DNA of 64,000 bases from Salvator merianae (lineage: Eukaryota > Chordata > Lepidosauria > Squamata > Teiidae), in NCBI GenBank assembly GCA_003586115.2, contig QVOM02000126.1, forward strand, positions 56,278,943 to 56,342,942, given 5' to 3'. This document shows, in pieces, positions 24,600 to 34,771 of this stretch (positions are counted from its first letter, which is position 1; every line of letters starts with the position of its first letter). A program made the translations under genes and the position numbers. The notes beneath the pieces were generated by a model. The model worked only from the letters and a program-made list of their open reading frames with translations. It was not told where the DNA came from and did no database searches.

Positions 24600-25325
24600 T
24601 AAACTCCTCCAAGGAATGTACCATCAGCAGATCATAGAGGTAGATGACATAGAGGTAGATGACATTGGAAAATTCTATTAGTGCTGGAAAAAAAGCAGGG
24701 CTGAAAGACAGCAATGGGGTACTAATCTTAGCAGCACAAGAACAAGAAAAGATCAACAGAAGCAGGAACGTACCATACCAGGCAAGACCCCAGATGCAGA
24801 ATGTGCAAAGAGGCCCCTACAAAATTGCAGGAATTGTGTACAGGAATATCTGCAATGAGTACGGGTTGGACATTCCAAAGTCTAAACAGGAAATTCCAGA
24901 AGAAAAAGGGATTGAGAACAACAAAGCCAAGATCTTGTGGAACTTCCATACCTTGACTGACAAGTAAGTACTGGCCAATGAACTCAATATTGTGGTAGCA
25001 GACAAGGGCAATAAAGAAACAGTGATAATAACAGATGTAGCAGTCCCAAGTGATAATAGCACCAGGGAGAAAGTATGTGAGAAACAGAAGAAATACCAGG
25101 ACCTGAAAGAAGAAATGGAGAAGATGTGAAAGGTGAAGGCACAGTGGTCCCGATAGTGACAAGAATACTAGGAGCAGTGACCCTCAGGTTGGAAGAATGG
25201 ATTCAATGGATCCCAGGACGAACCTCAGAGATCTCAGTTCAGAAGAGCATAGTTCTAGGAACAGATAAGATACTGTGCAGGACCATCAAACTCTCAAACC
25301 TTTGATAGAAGACCTGAAAATGAGC
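24600..25325 (+). mobile_element. R2/R4 (Dong)-type LINE C-terminal fragment, defective
   Basis: The translation carries AGLKDSNGVLILAAQEQ, then IAGIVYRNICNEYGLDIP, then KAKILWNFHTLTDK and VIITDVAVPSDN. These resemble the end of LINEs whose C-terminus bears a Cys-rich knuckle and a restriction-like endonuclease. The Cys-rich part is partly visible in another frame (RCRMCKEAP, about 24795-24820), but the His/Cys half is missing through a deletion between 24820 and 24826. A stop follows TDK, and the residues expected to be PD before the I-V-V-x-D-K word read LN. Further stops follow. A 16-base tandem duplication (agaggtagatgacata) lies near 24634-24665. It is a dead fragment. The exact clade (R4 versus R2/NeSL) is unproven. 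Confidence 0.75.
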
Positions 25326-26170
25326 TCAACATACCAGCTAACCACTCCTAAGGGATGAGAAAACAATTTATATGAGAGCATCTATATGACATGGTTAGTG
25401 CTCTGCTGCAGCCCTATATTCACTGAAGTGCTCATTCCTTCCTCATTTTTTTCTTCATGATGCTCTCCCGCTGCAATCTGATGCCAATTTCCCCCTTCTA
25501 TGGGATAGTTATGGCACTGTCAGGACCCCAAGCCAGTAGTCCCAGTGGCTTGCCTCTAGAACCAGCACTGCTCATCACCCATTAAGTTTATGATAGATAC
25601 AAAGATGGGGGGAACCTTAGGAGAATTCTTTCCTCACTATGCACTTAGGACATATCTGAACTTGTGCTTTGTTGTGCAAATATCAACCATCTTCTCTTTT
25701 CTTTCTCTTGTGGTCCATATCTCAAAGCTACCATTGAACTCCAACACTGGTCTTCCTGCATGCATTCCTGTTTCCCATGCCATACTAGCTGAATTAAGTG
25801 ATCTGGCCCATGATGGACTGGACTGCTGATAGCCTGTGCCAAGAGTCATACACATTGTGGGTAGTCTATGCTTGCCCAGCTTTGGACGTTGGGAAGGAAA
25901 GTTCCCAAGCCTCTGTATTTGCCAGCTGCGCATGCTTTGGCATGACACCCAGAAGCAGTGCACTTCCAGCACCACTTCCAGGGGTGGCCTTCTCATCCCT
26001 AGTATACTGAACCACCCACTTGTGTGACATCCACACATGGGCAACTGGACGAGTATACCAGTTTTGAATGTAGCATGGACCACTTACAAGTGGTCTATGG
26101 TTGGAGTGGGCTATCATGCTTGAGAATGCCTCTATGTTAGACAGGGTGTTGGACTAGGTGGACTAGGTGG
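25326..26170. other. No gene recognised; possible old element
   Basis: Near 25965 'gtgcacttccagcaccacttccagg' resembles words at 9830 and 12545, so an eroded MITE may lie about 25800-26080. Nothing else recognisable. Confidence 0.35.
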
Positions 26171-26174
26171 ACAG

Positions 26175-26615
26175 GGTGCTGGACTAAGTTTTAAGAATGG
26201 ATTGAACAGATTCATGGAGGTCAGGTGTATCAATGGCTACTAGAAGTGATGCCTAGGTACTGCCTTTAGGGTGGAGAGATAGGTAGGATGCATCTTAAGG
26301 CCATTTGTTTTTACTTGTTTTTTTTATATATATACCCCGCTTTTCTCGGCCGAAGCTGACTCAAAGCGGCTTACAAGGTTATTTTTCACCCGAAGGCTTA
26401 CATTTGAAGAAATACGGGAGTCAAGAAATTGCTGGGAGTCAAGAGCAGGTGAAGGTTTTGCCTTTATATTCTGCCTGAGAATGCCCAGAAGCAATTGGTG
26501 GGCCACTGTGTGAGACAGGATGCTAGACTAGATGGACCATGGCCTGATCCAGCAGGGCTCCTCTTATGTTCTTATGTGGCCTGATTCAGCGGGGCTCCTC
26601 TTATGTTCTAATCTT
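26175..26615 (+). mobile_element. CR1 3' fragment with an inserted SINE-like tail
   Basis: From 'gattgaacagattcatggaggtcaggtgtatcaatggctact' it matches the 3' end of the CR1 copies at 17140 and 39890. Between about 26305 and 26430 it is interrupted by 'ttttttatatatataccccgcttttctcggccgaagctgactcaaagcggcttacaa', which reads in reverse like the 3' end of a reptile SINE or LINE. CATTTG occurs at both edges of the insert and may be the target duplication. CR1 then resumes to the ATGTTCTTATG end. The last 30 bases (ggcctgatccagc...ttatgttct) are repeated in tandem. Confidence 0.75.
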
Positions 26616-27535
26616 TCATCATGCATGAAATGAATGAATCTCAGGCAAACACTCCCTGTGCACTTTCCAAGTGCATAATAATCTGGCAGCAGTCACCTAC
26701 TTCGTCATTCCCTACTTCCTAGAATACTTTAGCCATTTTTATTTCTACACTTTAGCATTGCTCCTGACTTCAGTAAGCTGATAAATACTTCAAGTAGATG
26801 AAACACAACTTCTTATCAACAGGGAATTATAACTGGCAATAACAACATGGGTGGCAGAAATATTCCAGTCTTTGTTCAGTAATGATCAAACTCCCAAGAG
26901 TCCCCAGTATAACAGCTGATGGAGTACATAATATTGAACTATAATAAATGTTCCCAAGAGCCCAGTGAAAACGTGGCTTAAAATACATATTAAACCTCTC
27001 AGAGTGAAAGTTCATGTACTTTGTGGCTGTTGGGGTTCTTTCGTATCCCACTTGCTTTTAATCCCTGCAGCAAAGCCATATATGATACTAGCCTAATTTC
27101 TGTAGGGATTCTCCCCCCTGGCTGTTTGTCCTAAAAATGCAAATCGTTTTACATAATCATATTTCTTCAAATTGTGCACAAAAAGTACCTCTACACTTTC
27201 ACTTGCTTGGAAAATTACTCCATTCACATTGCTGAGGCTAAAACTACAACAACAGTAGGAAAAGATGTTTACATCTATGACTGATGAAAAGTGTACATGG
27301 GGGGGGGGGAAGGACGAGCTCCATCAAAGGAGTTATTGGGTTTTAAATAGGAAGGAGAGTGGGAGTCTGTTTCTGAGCTACTTGCTATGACTGCGCATAT
27401 CTTCTTTTGATATGCATTTGCATCATTTCCACCAGAGGAAAAAAGTGACAAAATCCAAAAGGCAGTAGACATTCTGACATCCACCTGGGAGATTTTAGTG
27501 CAACTTTATGGATAAAATTAACAAAAGAGCTAATA
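26616..27535. other. No gene recognised
   Basis: AT-rich sequence with a G10 run at 27301-27310. No recognisable exon or repeat. Confidence 0.4.
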
Positions 27536-27885
27536 AAAAAGCACACCCTGGAAGAATTGGGACAGACAAAAGGAGGTATTTCCCCACATAATACACAGAT
27601 AAGCTACGGAATCCACTGCCACAAGACATAAGATTGGCCAGCAGCTTGGAAGGTTTCAAAAGAGCTTTGGAGAAATTCCCAGAAGGCAGGGCTACCAGTG
27701 GCAACTTGTTCTGATGACAGAGTGTCTGCTTCTAAAGTCCAGCTGCTGAGAGTCTTAGCAGCAGGGCAAGCTTTGTACTTATGCTCTGCTAATAGCTTCC
27801 ATATGGAACTGATTGGCCAGAGAACAGGCTTCTGGACTAGATGGGCCACTAGTCTTACCTAGAAGCACAATTGTGCTTCTTATTT
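27536..27885 (+). mobile_element. CR1-like 3' fragment, another subfamily
   Basis: Words such as 'taagctacggaatccactgccacaagacata' and 'ttggccagcagcttggaaggtttcaaaagagc' correspond to the LP-x-x-S-LEGFKRAL end of CR1 ORF2. They are followed by a 3' region with 'gattggccagagaacaggcttctggactagatgggcc'. The end differs from the ATGTTCTT-type copies. Only the 3' end is present. Confidence 0.7.
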
Positions 27886-28163
27886 GGGGGCATCTTTCCA
27901 CATTTGCTTCTGTAAATTTACCTGTCCATGTTTATGACAGGATCACAAGCTATAAGAAGTGCTACTTTGCAAATAATACCCAATTTCCAGCCTTGTAACT
28001 AAGGATTTATTCTGTTTTTCTCTAAATTGGTTTGCAGTACAGAAAAAGACACATGCTGCATTTTTTTTAAAAGCCCACTCGTTTCTGCTTTCTAGCATAT
28101 ATGTGCATCAGGGGCATAATTAGGGAGGTATGGGAAAAAGGCAAGATGGGTCCCTTATATCTT

Positions 28164-28330
28164 AACAACATAAGAGGAGCTCTGCTGCATCAGACCGTAG
28201 CCCATCTTGTCCAGCACCCTGTCTCACACAGTGGCCCACCAATTGCTTCTGGGCATTCGCTGGCAGAAGATAAGGGTGAAATCTTCACCTTCTCTCAACT
28301 CCCAGCAAATGGCCTGTAGAAACATCCTGC
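28164..28330 (-). mobile_element. CR1 3' end, antisense
   Basis: The complement of the ATGTTCTTATG-type CR1 tail: 'aacataagaggagctctgctgcatcaga...gtggcccaccaattgcttctgggcat'. About 165 bases, no coding part. Confidence 0.8.
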
Positions 28331-28458
28331 AGATGAAGATCAAAACATGCACAGAGTTCCTGTAAGAAACACTAAACTGGGTTAGGTTAGCAATTACCTG
28401 GCTGGAATGGTCTCCAATGACCATTCCAGGTCAGTTCAGGAATGGCTGTGGCCATCTG

Positions 28459-29140
28459 GGGCATTTTCACACTTACATGAGTATACCGGAACAGTCAGTA
28501 GGGTTCTGTCTGGTATGGTTTGAGTGCGCCCGTTGCCGTCCGCACTCTCCGTGGTGTACATGAACAGGTCCTGCACTGGCCGTTTGTCAGTGCGAATGGG
28601 AGGAAAATGCTGTAGTTCGGTTGGGGACGGGAGCAGGCAGAAGACCCGCCCCGCGTAGTGCGCCATTGGTACTCCCGTGCGTCATTCTGGCGCCCCTTCC
28701 GCTTGGGTGTGTGTGTCCGGGGAGGGGTTTTTCGGAAACAGTGCTCTGTTTGCAAACACAGAGCTGCTTTCCGATCGGTAACTGCCTCTGATTCCGGAGA
28801 GGAACCGGTCCGCCCCCGCAACGCATACCGCCTCCGTTTGCGAGCAGCGGTCCGCAATGCGGGCGTGTTTCCAGACTGTGCTGGCGTGCATGTGTGCCCA
28901 CGCAGTTTCTGCCCCCTCGCCACTTCTGACCAGGAAGTGGTGCGAACGCACCTCACCAGAACCGAGCCCAATCGCGGTGGTGGGGATGCAGACTACAAAC
29001 TTCTTGACCACCGCTAGTTGGATTCCAGTAAGCATCGGGTGGTAGGGGAGTTTCGGGTGAGCTCGGGCTGGACAGAAGTGCGGATCCTGTGTTCTAGTGT
29101 GCGTCCCGAACCTTACTTTTCCCTAAGTGCGAACAGGCCC
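28459..29140. mobile_element. CpG-rich inverted-repeat element (TSD CTG)
   Basis: The left end is GGGCATTTTCACACTTA and the right end on the other strand is GGGCCTGTTCGCACTTA. CTG is present on both sides (28456-28458 and 29141-29143). The 682-bp interior is much richer in CpG than its surroundings. Open frames on both strands (for example 28495-28971 minus and 28658-29017 plus) mirror each other and show no transposase features. The preserved CpG suggests a fairly young or weakly methylated insertion. Confidence 0.7.
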
Positions 29141-29360
29141 CTGGACACTGAACTCTGAAACAGGCCCATGCCTGTCCAGCTCTCTAGCAGTGCAGACAAT
29201 AGACCTTCCTGTTGTCCTGATGTCAGACACCACATCCACCCCTCACCATGATTGAGTGAGAGGATGTCACATCTGGTGCACAAGGGCAGGATGCACCTTG
29301 AGGTGCAGACTTTCATGCCTTGAAGGTTTGAACCTAAATGCTGCCTGGCTTGCAACACCA

Positions 29361-29792
29361 GGGACCTTTTCTCACTTACATGCTAGTGAGCATCTACATA
29401 CTCACTAATGAAGAGTTTCCACATTTCATAGAAGCCCTGAGAGCCACTCCCGATCACTACTAGCTGTGGAGCACAGTATTGTGTTCCATAGCTGTACTGG
29501 ATGCAGCTGGACTGCTCCCATTACGCAGTGTTCATACCTACTTCCTGGTGTGAACACTGCAGGCCACACTATGGCGTGGCTGCAGCTGCGAGTTGCACTC
29601 CATGTCCCTACTTGGCATGGCAGTGGTCAGACATTTCCCTGGCCGCTGTCATGGTGGAGCGGCCACCATTCACACTGTGAGTGCTGGAAGCTCGTTTCTG
29701 GGATGTTCCAGCCCTCGCAGTGCACCATGGGGACTGTTCCATCTTAGAATGTTCAGATTCAAACATTTCAAGGTAAAAAGTGCAAAAAGGCC
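29361..29792. mobile_element. Inverted-repeat element of the 59185 family
   Basis: The left end is GGGACCTTTTCTCACTTA and the right end on the other strand is GGCCTTTTTGCACTTT. CCA is a possible 3-bp duplication (29358-29360 and 29793-29795). The interior shares words with 59185-59647 and 61262-61695 in the same order: 'tgctagtgagcatcta', 'ctactagctgtgga', 'ggatgcagctgga' and 'gtggctgcagctgcgagttgca'. No coding capacity. Confidence 0.65.
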
Positions 29793-29795
29793 CCA

Positions 29796-31222
29796 CAAGT
29801 GTTGTGGATGCTCTATTTCCACCACCTTTTAAGCTGTCCACAGCAGGAATGTTCTGAGGAGGGCTCAGACAGCATCCAGAAGCTGTGGTGGCATCCAGGT
29901 GTGAACATGGCATTCCGGTGGTCAATGTGGAATGATCCAAGAGATAATTATGAAATGGTCCTTGGCAGCCAGCTAAAATATCTATAGAGGGACTTCTTCG
30001 CCCTTTCACAGCAAAAAACCTAGGCTCACTCAATAATAGTTTATACCCCTGATGAACATCGTTTACACTTGGCACAAATTGTTTCAAAGAAACCATCACA
30101 AGAAAATAGATTTGTATTTATGTATCAATATGCTGGGTTTTGTATTCTTTATAAGCTTCTGATCTAGTCTATATTCTGGTCTCTTTCAGAAGCATTTTTG
30201 CAGGTTCATATCACTGAAGAACCTGCTACAAAATCTGTCTTCCAGCAAACAGTTAAATACCATTGTCTCCACCGGCTCAGCATATGCAGTTCCTAGAACC
30301 GCATCATCAGAGATTCTACACAAGAAGATTTCTCTAATTAAGATGTTTCCTGCAAGGTGACAGTTAGCTTTATACTTTTATGGCATTCTGCCTGTTTCAG
30401 TTTATGTGAATAGCTTGTTTACCAATTAATTTTGCTTACATTTAAAAAATGCTGCTAGACAGCCGCTGAGATAGAAAGCCAAGCAGAATAAAGATGTCCT
30501 TTGAGCCGTGACAGCAGGTTGTTCAGTAAGCTCCATGACATGCCATATGCATATTGAAGCACACACAGAGGGAAATATGAACATGCATGTGCGCCCACAC
30601 AAATGGCATTCTTATATACCTGCACTTTATACATAATTGCAAATCTCCAGAGTAAGGAAAGGGAGAAAAAGGCAAATTATGTCTGAGGCATCAAAGTCTT
30701 TATGATCACAGCTTGTTGCCCCTTAGCATACTGGAAACTCGCACAAACTTCATTTACCAGGATCGTAAAAGACTAGGGCCCTTTCTGCACTTACTTGCAG
30801 GAAGTTGGTGTCAGTGAGTCCGGAATAGCCCAGCCCACTAATCCCATCCACAGGAAGGTATAGGCAAGATCAGCCCATGATGTGGCTGTGAAGTTTGTGT
30901 GAGCTTCGTGGCTGCACCCTCACACTTCTGAGGGTTAGGAACAAAAGATCCTAGCCTCACGGCCTCTGAGGGTTGTTCTTCAGTGGTGTGCTATAGCATG
31001 CTGCTGCAAGGTGCCCCCTGGTAGTCCTGAACATAGGAGGCATGCCTTCTGCACACCTCCTGTGTTCTGGATCAGAACCACATTGGTCTGTTGGTAGACC
31101 ATATTAAACAAGTCTGCCAGTGATCTGGATTAAGGCCTCCCTTAATCCAGATCATGCTCTGTCAAATTCAGAGAGGACCAGAGGGGGGCACGCTCTCATA
31201 AATCCACATTAACGTGCCGATC
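29796..31222. other. No gene recognised; candidate conserved non-coding stretch and element remnant
   Basis: The stretch 30180-30700 has no repeat I recognise and contains compact AT-rich words (aattaagatgtttcctgc, accaattaattttgcttac) that could be conserved non-coding DNA. This is only a guess. From 30776 GGGCCCTTTCTGCACTTAC is a clear MITE-type left end, but no matching right end was found before 31222. Confidence 0.35.
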
Positions 31223-31225
31223 AAT

Positions 31226-31751
31226 GGGCCTGTTTGCACTTAGAGAGTGGAATGTTCCAGGTCACTTACTGGAACAGAGAATTTGCACCTGCAAACAGCT
31301 CCAGCTGACTGGAAACTCACCAAAGCCCACCTGAAGCTCACCTGAAGCTCACCTGAAGCTGAATAGTGCTGGTCAAGAAAACTGTAATCTGGAAGCTGAC
31401 TAAGACCATCTGGTGAGACTGGAAAAGGTGTGTTCGCACCACTTCTGGGGTTGGAATGTTGAGGAGGCATGGAATATGCAGGCACAGCTATGCCCTCAGA
31501 TGGTTCAGACCCAGGTTTGGACCTAGGGGTTCAGAAACTGGCAGCCATTCCAGACACATCTCTGGACATGGCTCCTCTGGTTCCAAATCCAGCTACCTAA
31601 CCAGTGCACTCCTATTCACACTTCTTCCCCAGCTGGTCACCCTGAGAGTGTTCCAGCATGGACAGTGCAAATACTCCTCGCTGTACTCGATCCTGATCAG
31701 CCTGAACCCTGCTGGTTGGAACGTTTCACTCTGGTAAGCATGAAAATGCCC
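31226..31751. mobile_element. Inverted-repeat element (TSD AAT)
   Basis: The left end is GGGCCTGTTTGCACTTA and the right end on the other strand is GGGCATTTTCATGCTTAC. AAT lies on both sides (31223-31225 and 31752-31754). The interior (526 bp in all) includes three tandem copies of CACCTGAAGCT at about 31328-31361. It shares the end signature with 28459-29140, but the interior differs. Confidence 0.7.
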
Positions 31752-31754
31752 AAT

Positions 31755-32367
31755 GAGTCCTTAATCTGTATTAAGGGATCTTGCAGAAAGCCCCTAGGGA
31801 TCTACACAAGCATTTTTTGTGGTTTGGTTTGCTGTCAACCAAACTGCATCTGTGGACAAACCACTTCTGAACAAACCTCAAAGCACCAGCCCAGTTCTAT
31901 GGACCAGTTAGTAGAATTCTCCATCCCATTGCATTTCCAGCATTCCCTAATGTATAAGAATGTTTGTTTCGAGTGACTCAGGAGTCAATGGAAAAGAGTC
32001 AATTAAAAGGTTGCATCATAGATTCTCCCTCGTGAATCCATACAACTTGGAAATGAAAACAGTCTCACTGATTCCACTGAAGGGTGCGGAACTGGGGGTT
32101 CATGGAGTTTGGTTAGAACCTCTGTTGGTTTGGTAATGAACCAAAGGTTCAAACTTTCTGGGGAAGGTTAGTTTGATCTCAAACCTCATGAACCTCCCTA
32201 CTTCATGCTGAACCAGTTCAGCACATCCTTATAAAAGACACATGGCTTTCAGAGAAGGGAACTACTTCATTATTCTGTTCTGACACATCTGTTTGCAAGA
32301 AGTAAAGGATGAACAAGAATCTCTTCCCTTCTATTCCCTGTGCAGTACCTCACTAGAGTAGTCTTCC
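31755..32367. other. No gene recognised
   Basis: Nothing recognisable. The repeated word 'ggtttggt' / 'aaccaaac' around 31817-32175 is low-grade. Confidence 0.35.
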
Positions 32368-32750
32368 AATCTTTCACACCGACCAGCCTAGAATGATATA
32401 ATACCATTCTAGGCTCAAACAGACCCAGAGGCACAGCAGCCAATCATACTTTGAGTGCTAGAACAGTCCTGTGCTGGGCCACCAGGCACTTGAAGTGTGA
32501 ATGCAGGCCCAATGACTATGGCAGCGGCTGCAGCCATGCCGCCACATCCACTTGCAGTGTTCACACCCAGAAGAGGGTGTGAATGCTGCTGATGCAGAAC
32601 CATCCAGCTGCTCCCAGTCAGGCTGTAGACCGAGTTTTAGTTGTCCACAGCTAGTAGCATCTAGGAGCAGCTGTGGACGCTTCTGGACACTGTGGTGACA
32701 GGACCGTGCAGATGCACTTACCCACTGAGCACCTTTTCCTTATTTCAACA
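32368..32750. mobile_element. Inverted-repeat element of the 59185 family, opposite orientation
   Basis: Begins with 'atctttcacaccgaccagcctagaatg', holding the same small hairpin (cctagaatg..at..taccattctagg) found at 61645-61675. It then shares 'ggcagcggctgcagccatgc', 'accatccagctgctccc' and 'ttagttgtccacagctagtag' with 59886-60248. The outermost bases are eroded, so the limits are approximate and no target duplication is claimed. Confidence 0.6.
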
Positions 32751-34564
32751 CTGTTGGCAGGCCCTGTCCTCCACCACTTCAGAAAGCAGCTTAAGGAGCA
32801 TGGGTTGAGGTCTTCCACCACCATCCTGGACTGAAAATTAGTCCATGCCATCTTACTGCTTGAAAAGCAAAATAGTGTCCCTCATTTTTCACTTACAAAA
32901 GCAAACAGGATTGGCAGCTGAATAGCCATGTGCAAGTAATAGGTGATAACCAGCTTCTGCCACTTCCCCAGCAAACCTGGCACACACTGGGAGAAAAGCT
33001 TCTTTAGGGAAGCCTAGAGTCTTTAGAGAAGGTACAGCAGTGGAATTTAAGCCCCTTATTGTTCCCTAAGACTGGACCAATACGAACCTGAGAGGGTTGG
33101 TTTAACCCAAATTGCAAAATTCTGAGCTTGCAGAATTCTACAGTTGAATCTTAGCACTGACAAAAGAACAATGGTGTAATCTGCTGGGTTTGGGACATGT
33201 GGAATCCACATACACTTTGATGTGCAGTAAGTGCATGCCAGCTGTGCATGGCTCACTCCTAGAGACAGCAGTGCTCTATTGACAGAGCAGGAAAAAATGT
33301 ACTACAGGTACAGCCTGGGCCAGGATTGTTCCTGCTGCTGCTATGCCAAAAGACAGCAGCAGAAGGAGAGGCCCATGGCCCATTCCAGAGTTCAGCGCCA
33401 TTTTGCCAGCTTGACAGCATTTCACCAACTTGGGGGCCACTCCTGGAGCTTGCCAGAATGCCTTTGGTGTGCAACTTTGACTCCAGGGAACCTTCGTTCC
33501 TCAGGCATGTTGTTAGGCTGGGTTGGACCACCTGTTAGAGTGGGTGGCTGTCCAGCTCACTCCTTCCCACTGCTGGCCTGGAGAAAGCAGCCTGGCCCAA
33601 GAAACAGTCTTTGTGGTGCACTATGACACCGATGCAAAACTTGCCACTGACCTCCATTACATCAGAAAGCAGGGAGCTAGCTTAGGTGGCTGCTCAGAGT
33701 CCATTGTGGTGGTCGGGAGAAGAGGCAAGGCCCAGCTCTCTCCTCTAATACCTTTTCTGGCGTTGCTTGCTTTCTAGCACCTGCCACTTGAAGAAGCTCC
33801 TCACACCAGTTATGGATCCTGTATTCTGTGTTCTCTCATTCAAGACATTTTTTCCTGGCCACTTCAGTCCAGTGTTGCTTTATGTAATGCATGTTCTGTG
33901 TCCTTAATGGTTATGCTTTGCAATGAAAATAAACTGTCGCAAAACCAAACTGTAATTGTAAGGACACTGCACTTTGGAGGTTTCTGAAGCATGTAGCCTT
34001 ACATGCTGGCCGGTGGGAGGGGTGGAGTGGTGTGGGGGTGAGGTGGTAAGCCTAATTGGACTCCCCGATGCCAAATCCAGTCTTTGTAGTCTCAAGGATC
34101 TTAATCCGATTCAGTTATAATCAATCCCTGGCAAGTCAGGTAAGGAAGGCACAGTGCCAGTTAAACAAAGGATCAGTTGCAGAGAGGCAGAATCAAATCT
34201 TCATGTATACCCAAAAACAAAAATAAACTTCTCCCTCCTCCCTCCCTCCCTTTGCAATTGTACATCATTCTTCTGTGGAAGGACCACAACGCAGTGCTGA
34301 AGCATCTGCTTTCCACGTAGAAAATCGCATGTTCAACCCTGTGTATGCATGTAGTCCCTTGGTTTTGATACTGATAGTTCTGTCTACCTTCATTCCGCTC
34401 TCCATACAGAGACCACAGAACAGTTTACATGTTGAAAACAAAATTTTATTTTATGGCTTAAAAAAAGAAAAAAAAATCTATACCAGCAGCCACAGCTGCA
34501 GTAGCAAGATAAAGAAAAGCCTGAGGTCTCAAAATCTGGTTGAGGAAAAGTGCCATTAATAAGT
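32751..34564. other. No gene recognised
   Basis: GC-moderate sequence with open frames on both strands (for example 33231-33626 plus) but no splice-consistent or family features. A CTCC-type pyrimidine run lies near 34228-34252. Confidence 0.4.
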
Positions 34565-34771
34565 GATTTTAGCAGCAGCGGCCCGTGCCTTTAAGGGAGG
34601 GTGTTCGCGCGAGTGCCATGGCCGTTTGCGGGGCCTCCGGGCCTCCGTAGTGACACAGCAGGTCGTAGTGACCTGCTGTGTCACTACGGAGGCCCGGAGG
34701 CCCCGCGAATGGCCATGGCACTCGTGCGAACCCCCCCCCCCTTAAAGGCACGGGCCGCCGCTGGATTTTAG
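34565..34771. mobile_element. hAT-like hairpin MITE with perfect 8-bp TSD
   Basis: The element at 34573-34763 starts CAGCAGCGGCCCGTGCC and ends with the complement of CAGCGGCGGCCCGTGCC. It is flanked by GATTTTAG on both sides (34565-34572 and 34764-34771). An 8-bp duplication with CAG-type ends is the hallmark of hAT elements. The arms (34573-34664 and 34670-34763) are almost perfectly complementary around a loop of about 5 bases, so the whole 191 bp folds into one hairpin. Differences are a few substitutions and a longer C-run near 34730-34740. It is very CpG-rich with no coding capacity. The intact duplication and arms suggest a recent insertion. Confidence 0.9.

Noticed and set aside
24728..25162. 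144-codon hydrophobic minus-strand frame resembling a membrane protein
   Set aside because: It is the antisense of the R2/R4-type LINE fragment, whose sense strand gives the recognisable protein words.
28495..28971. 158-codon Arg-rich minus-strand frame
   Set aside because: It falls inside a CpG-rich inverted-repeat element with equally long frames on the other strand. CpG-rich DNA lacks stop codons by composition.
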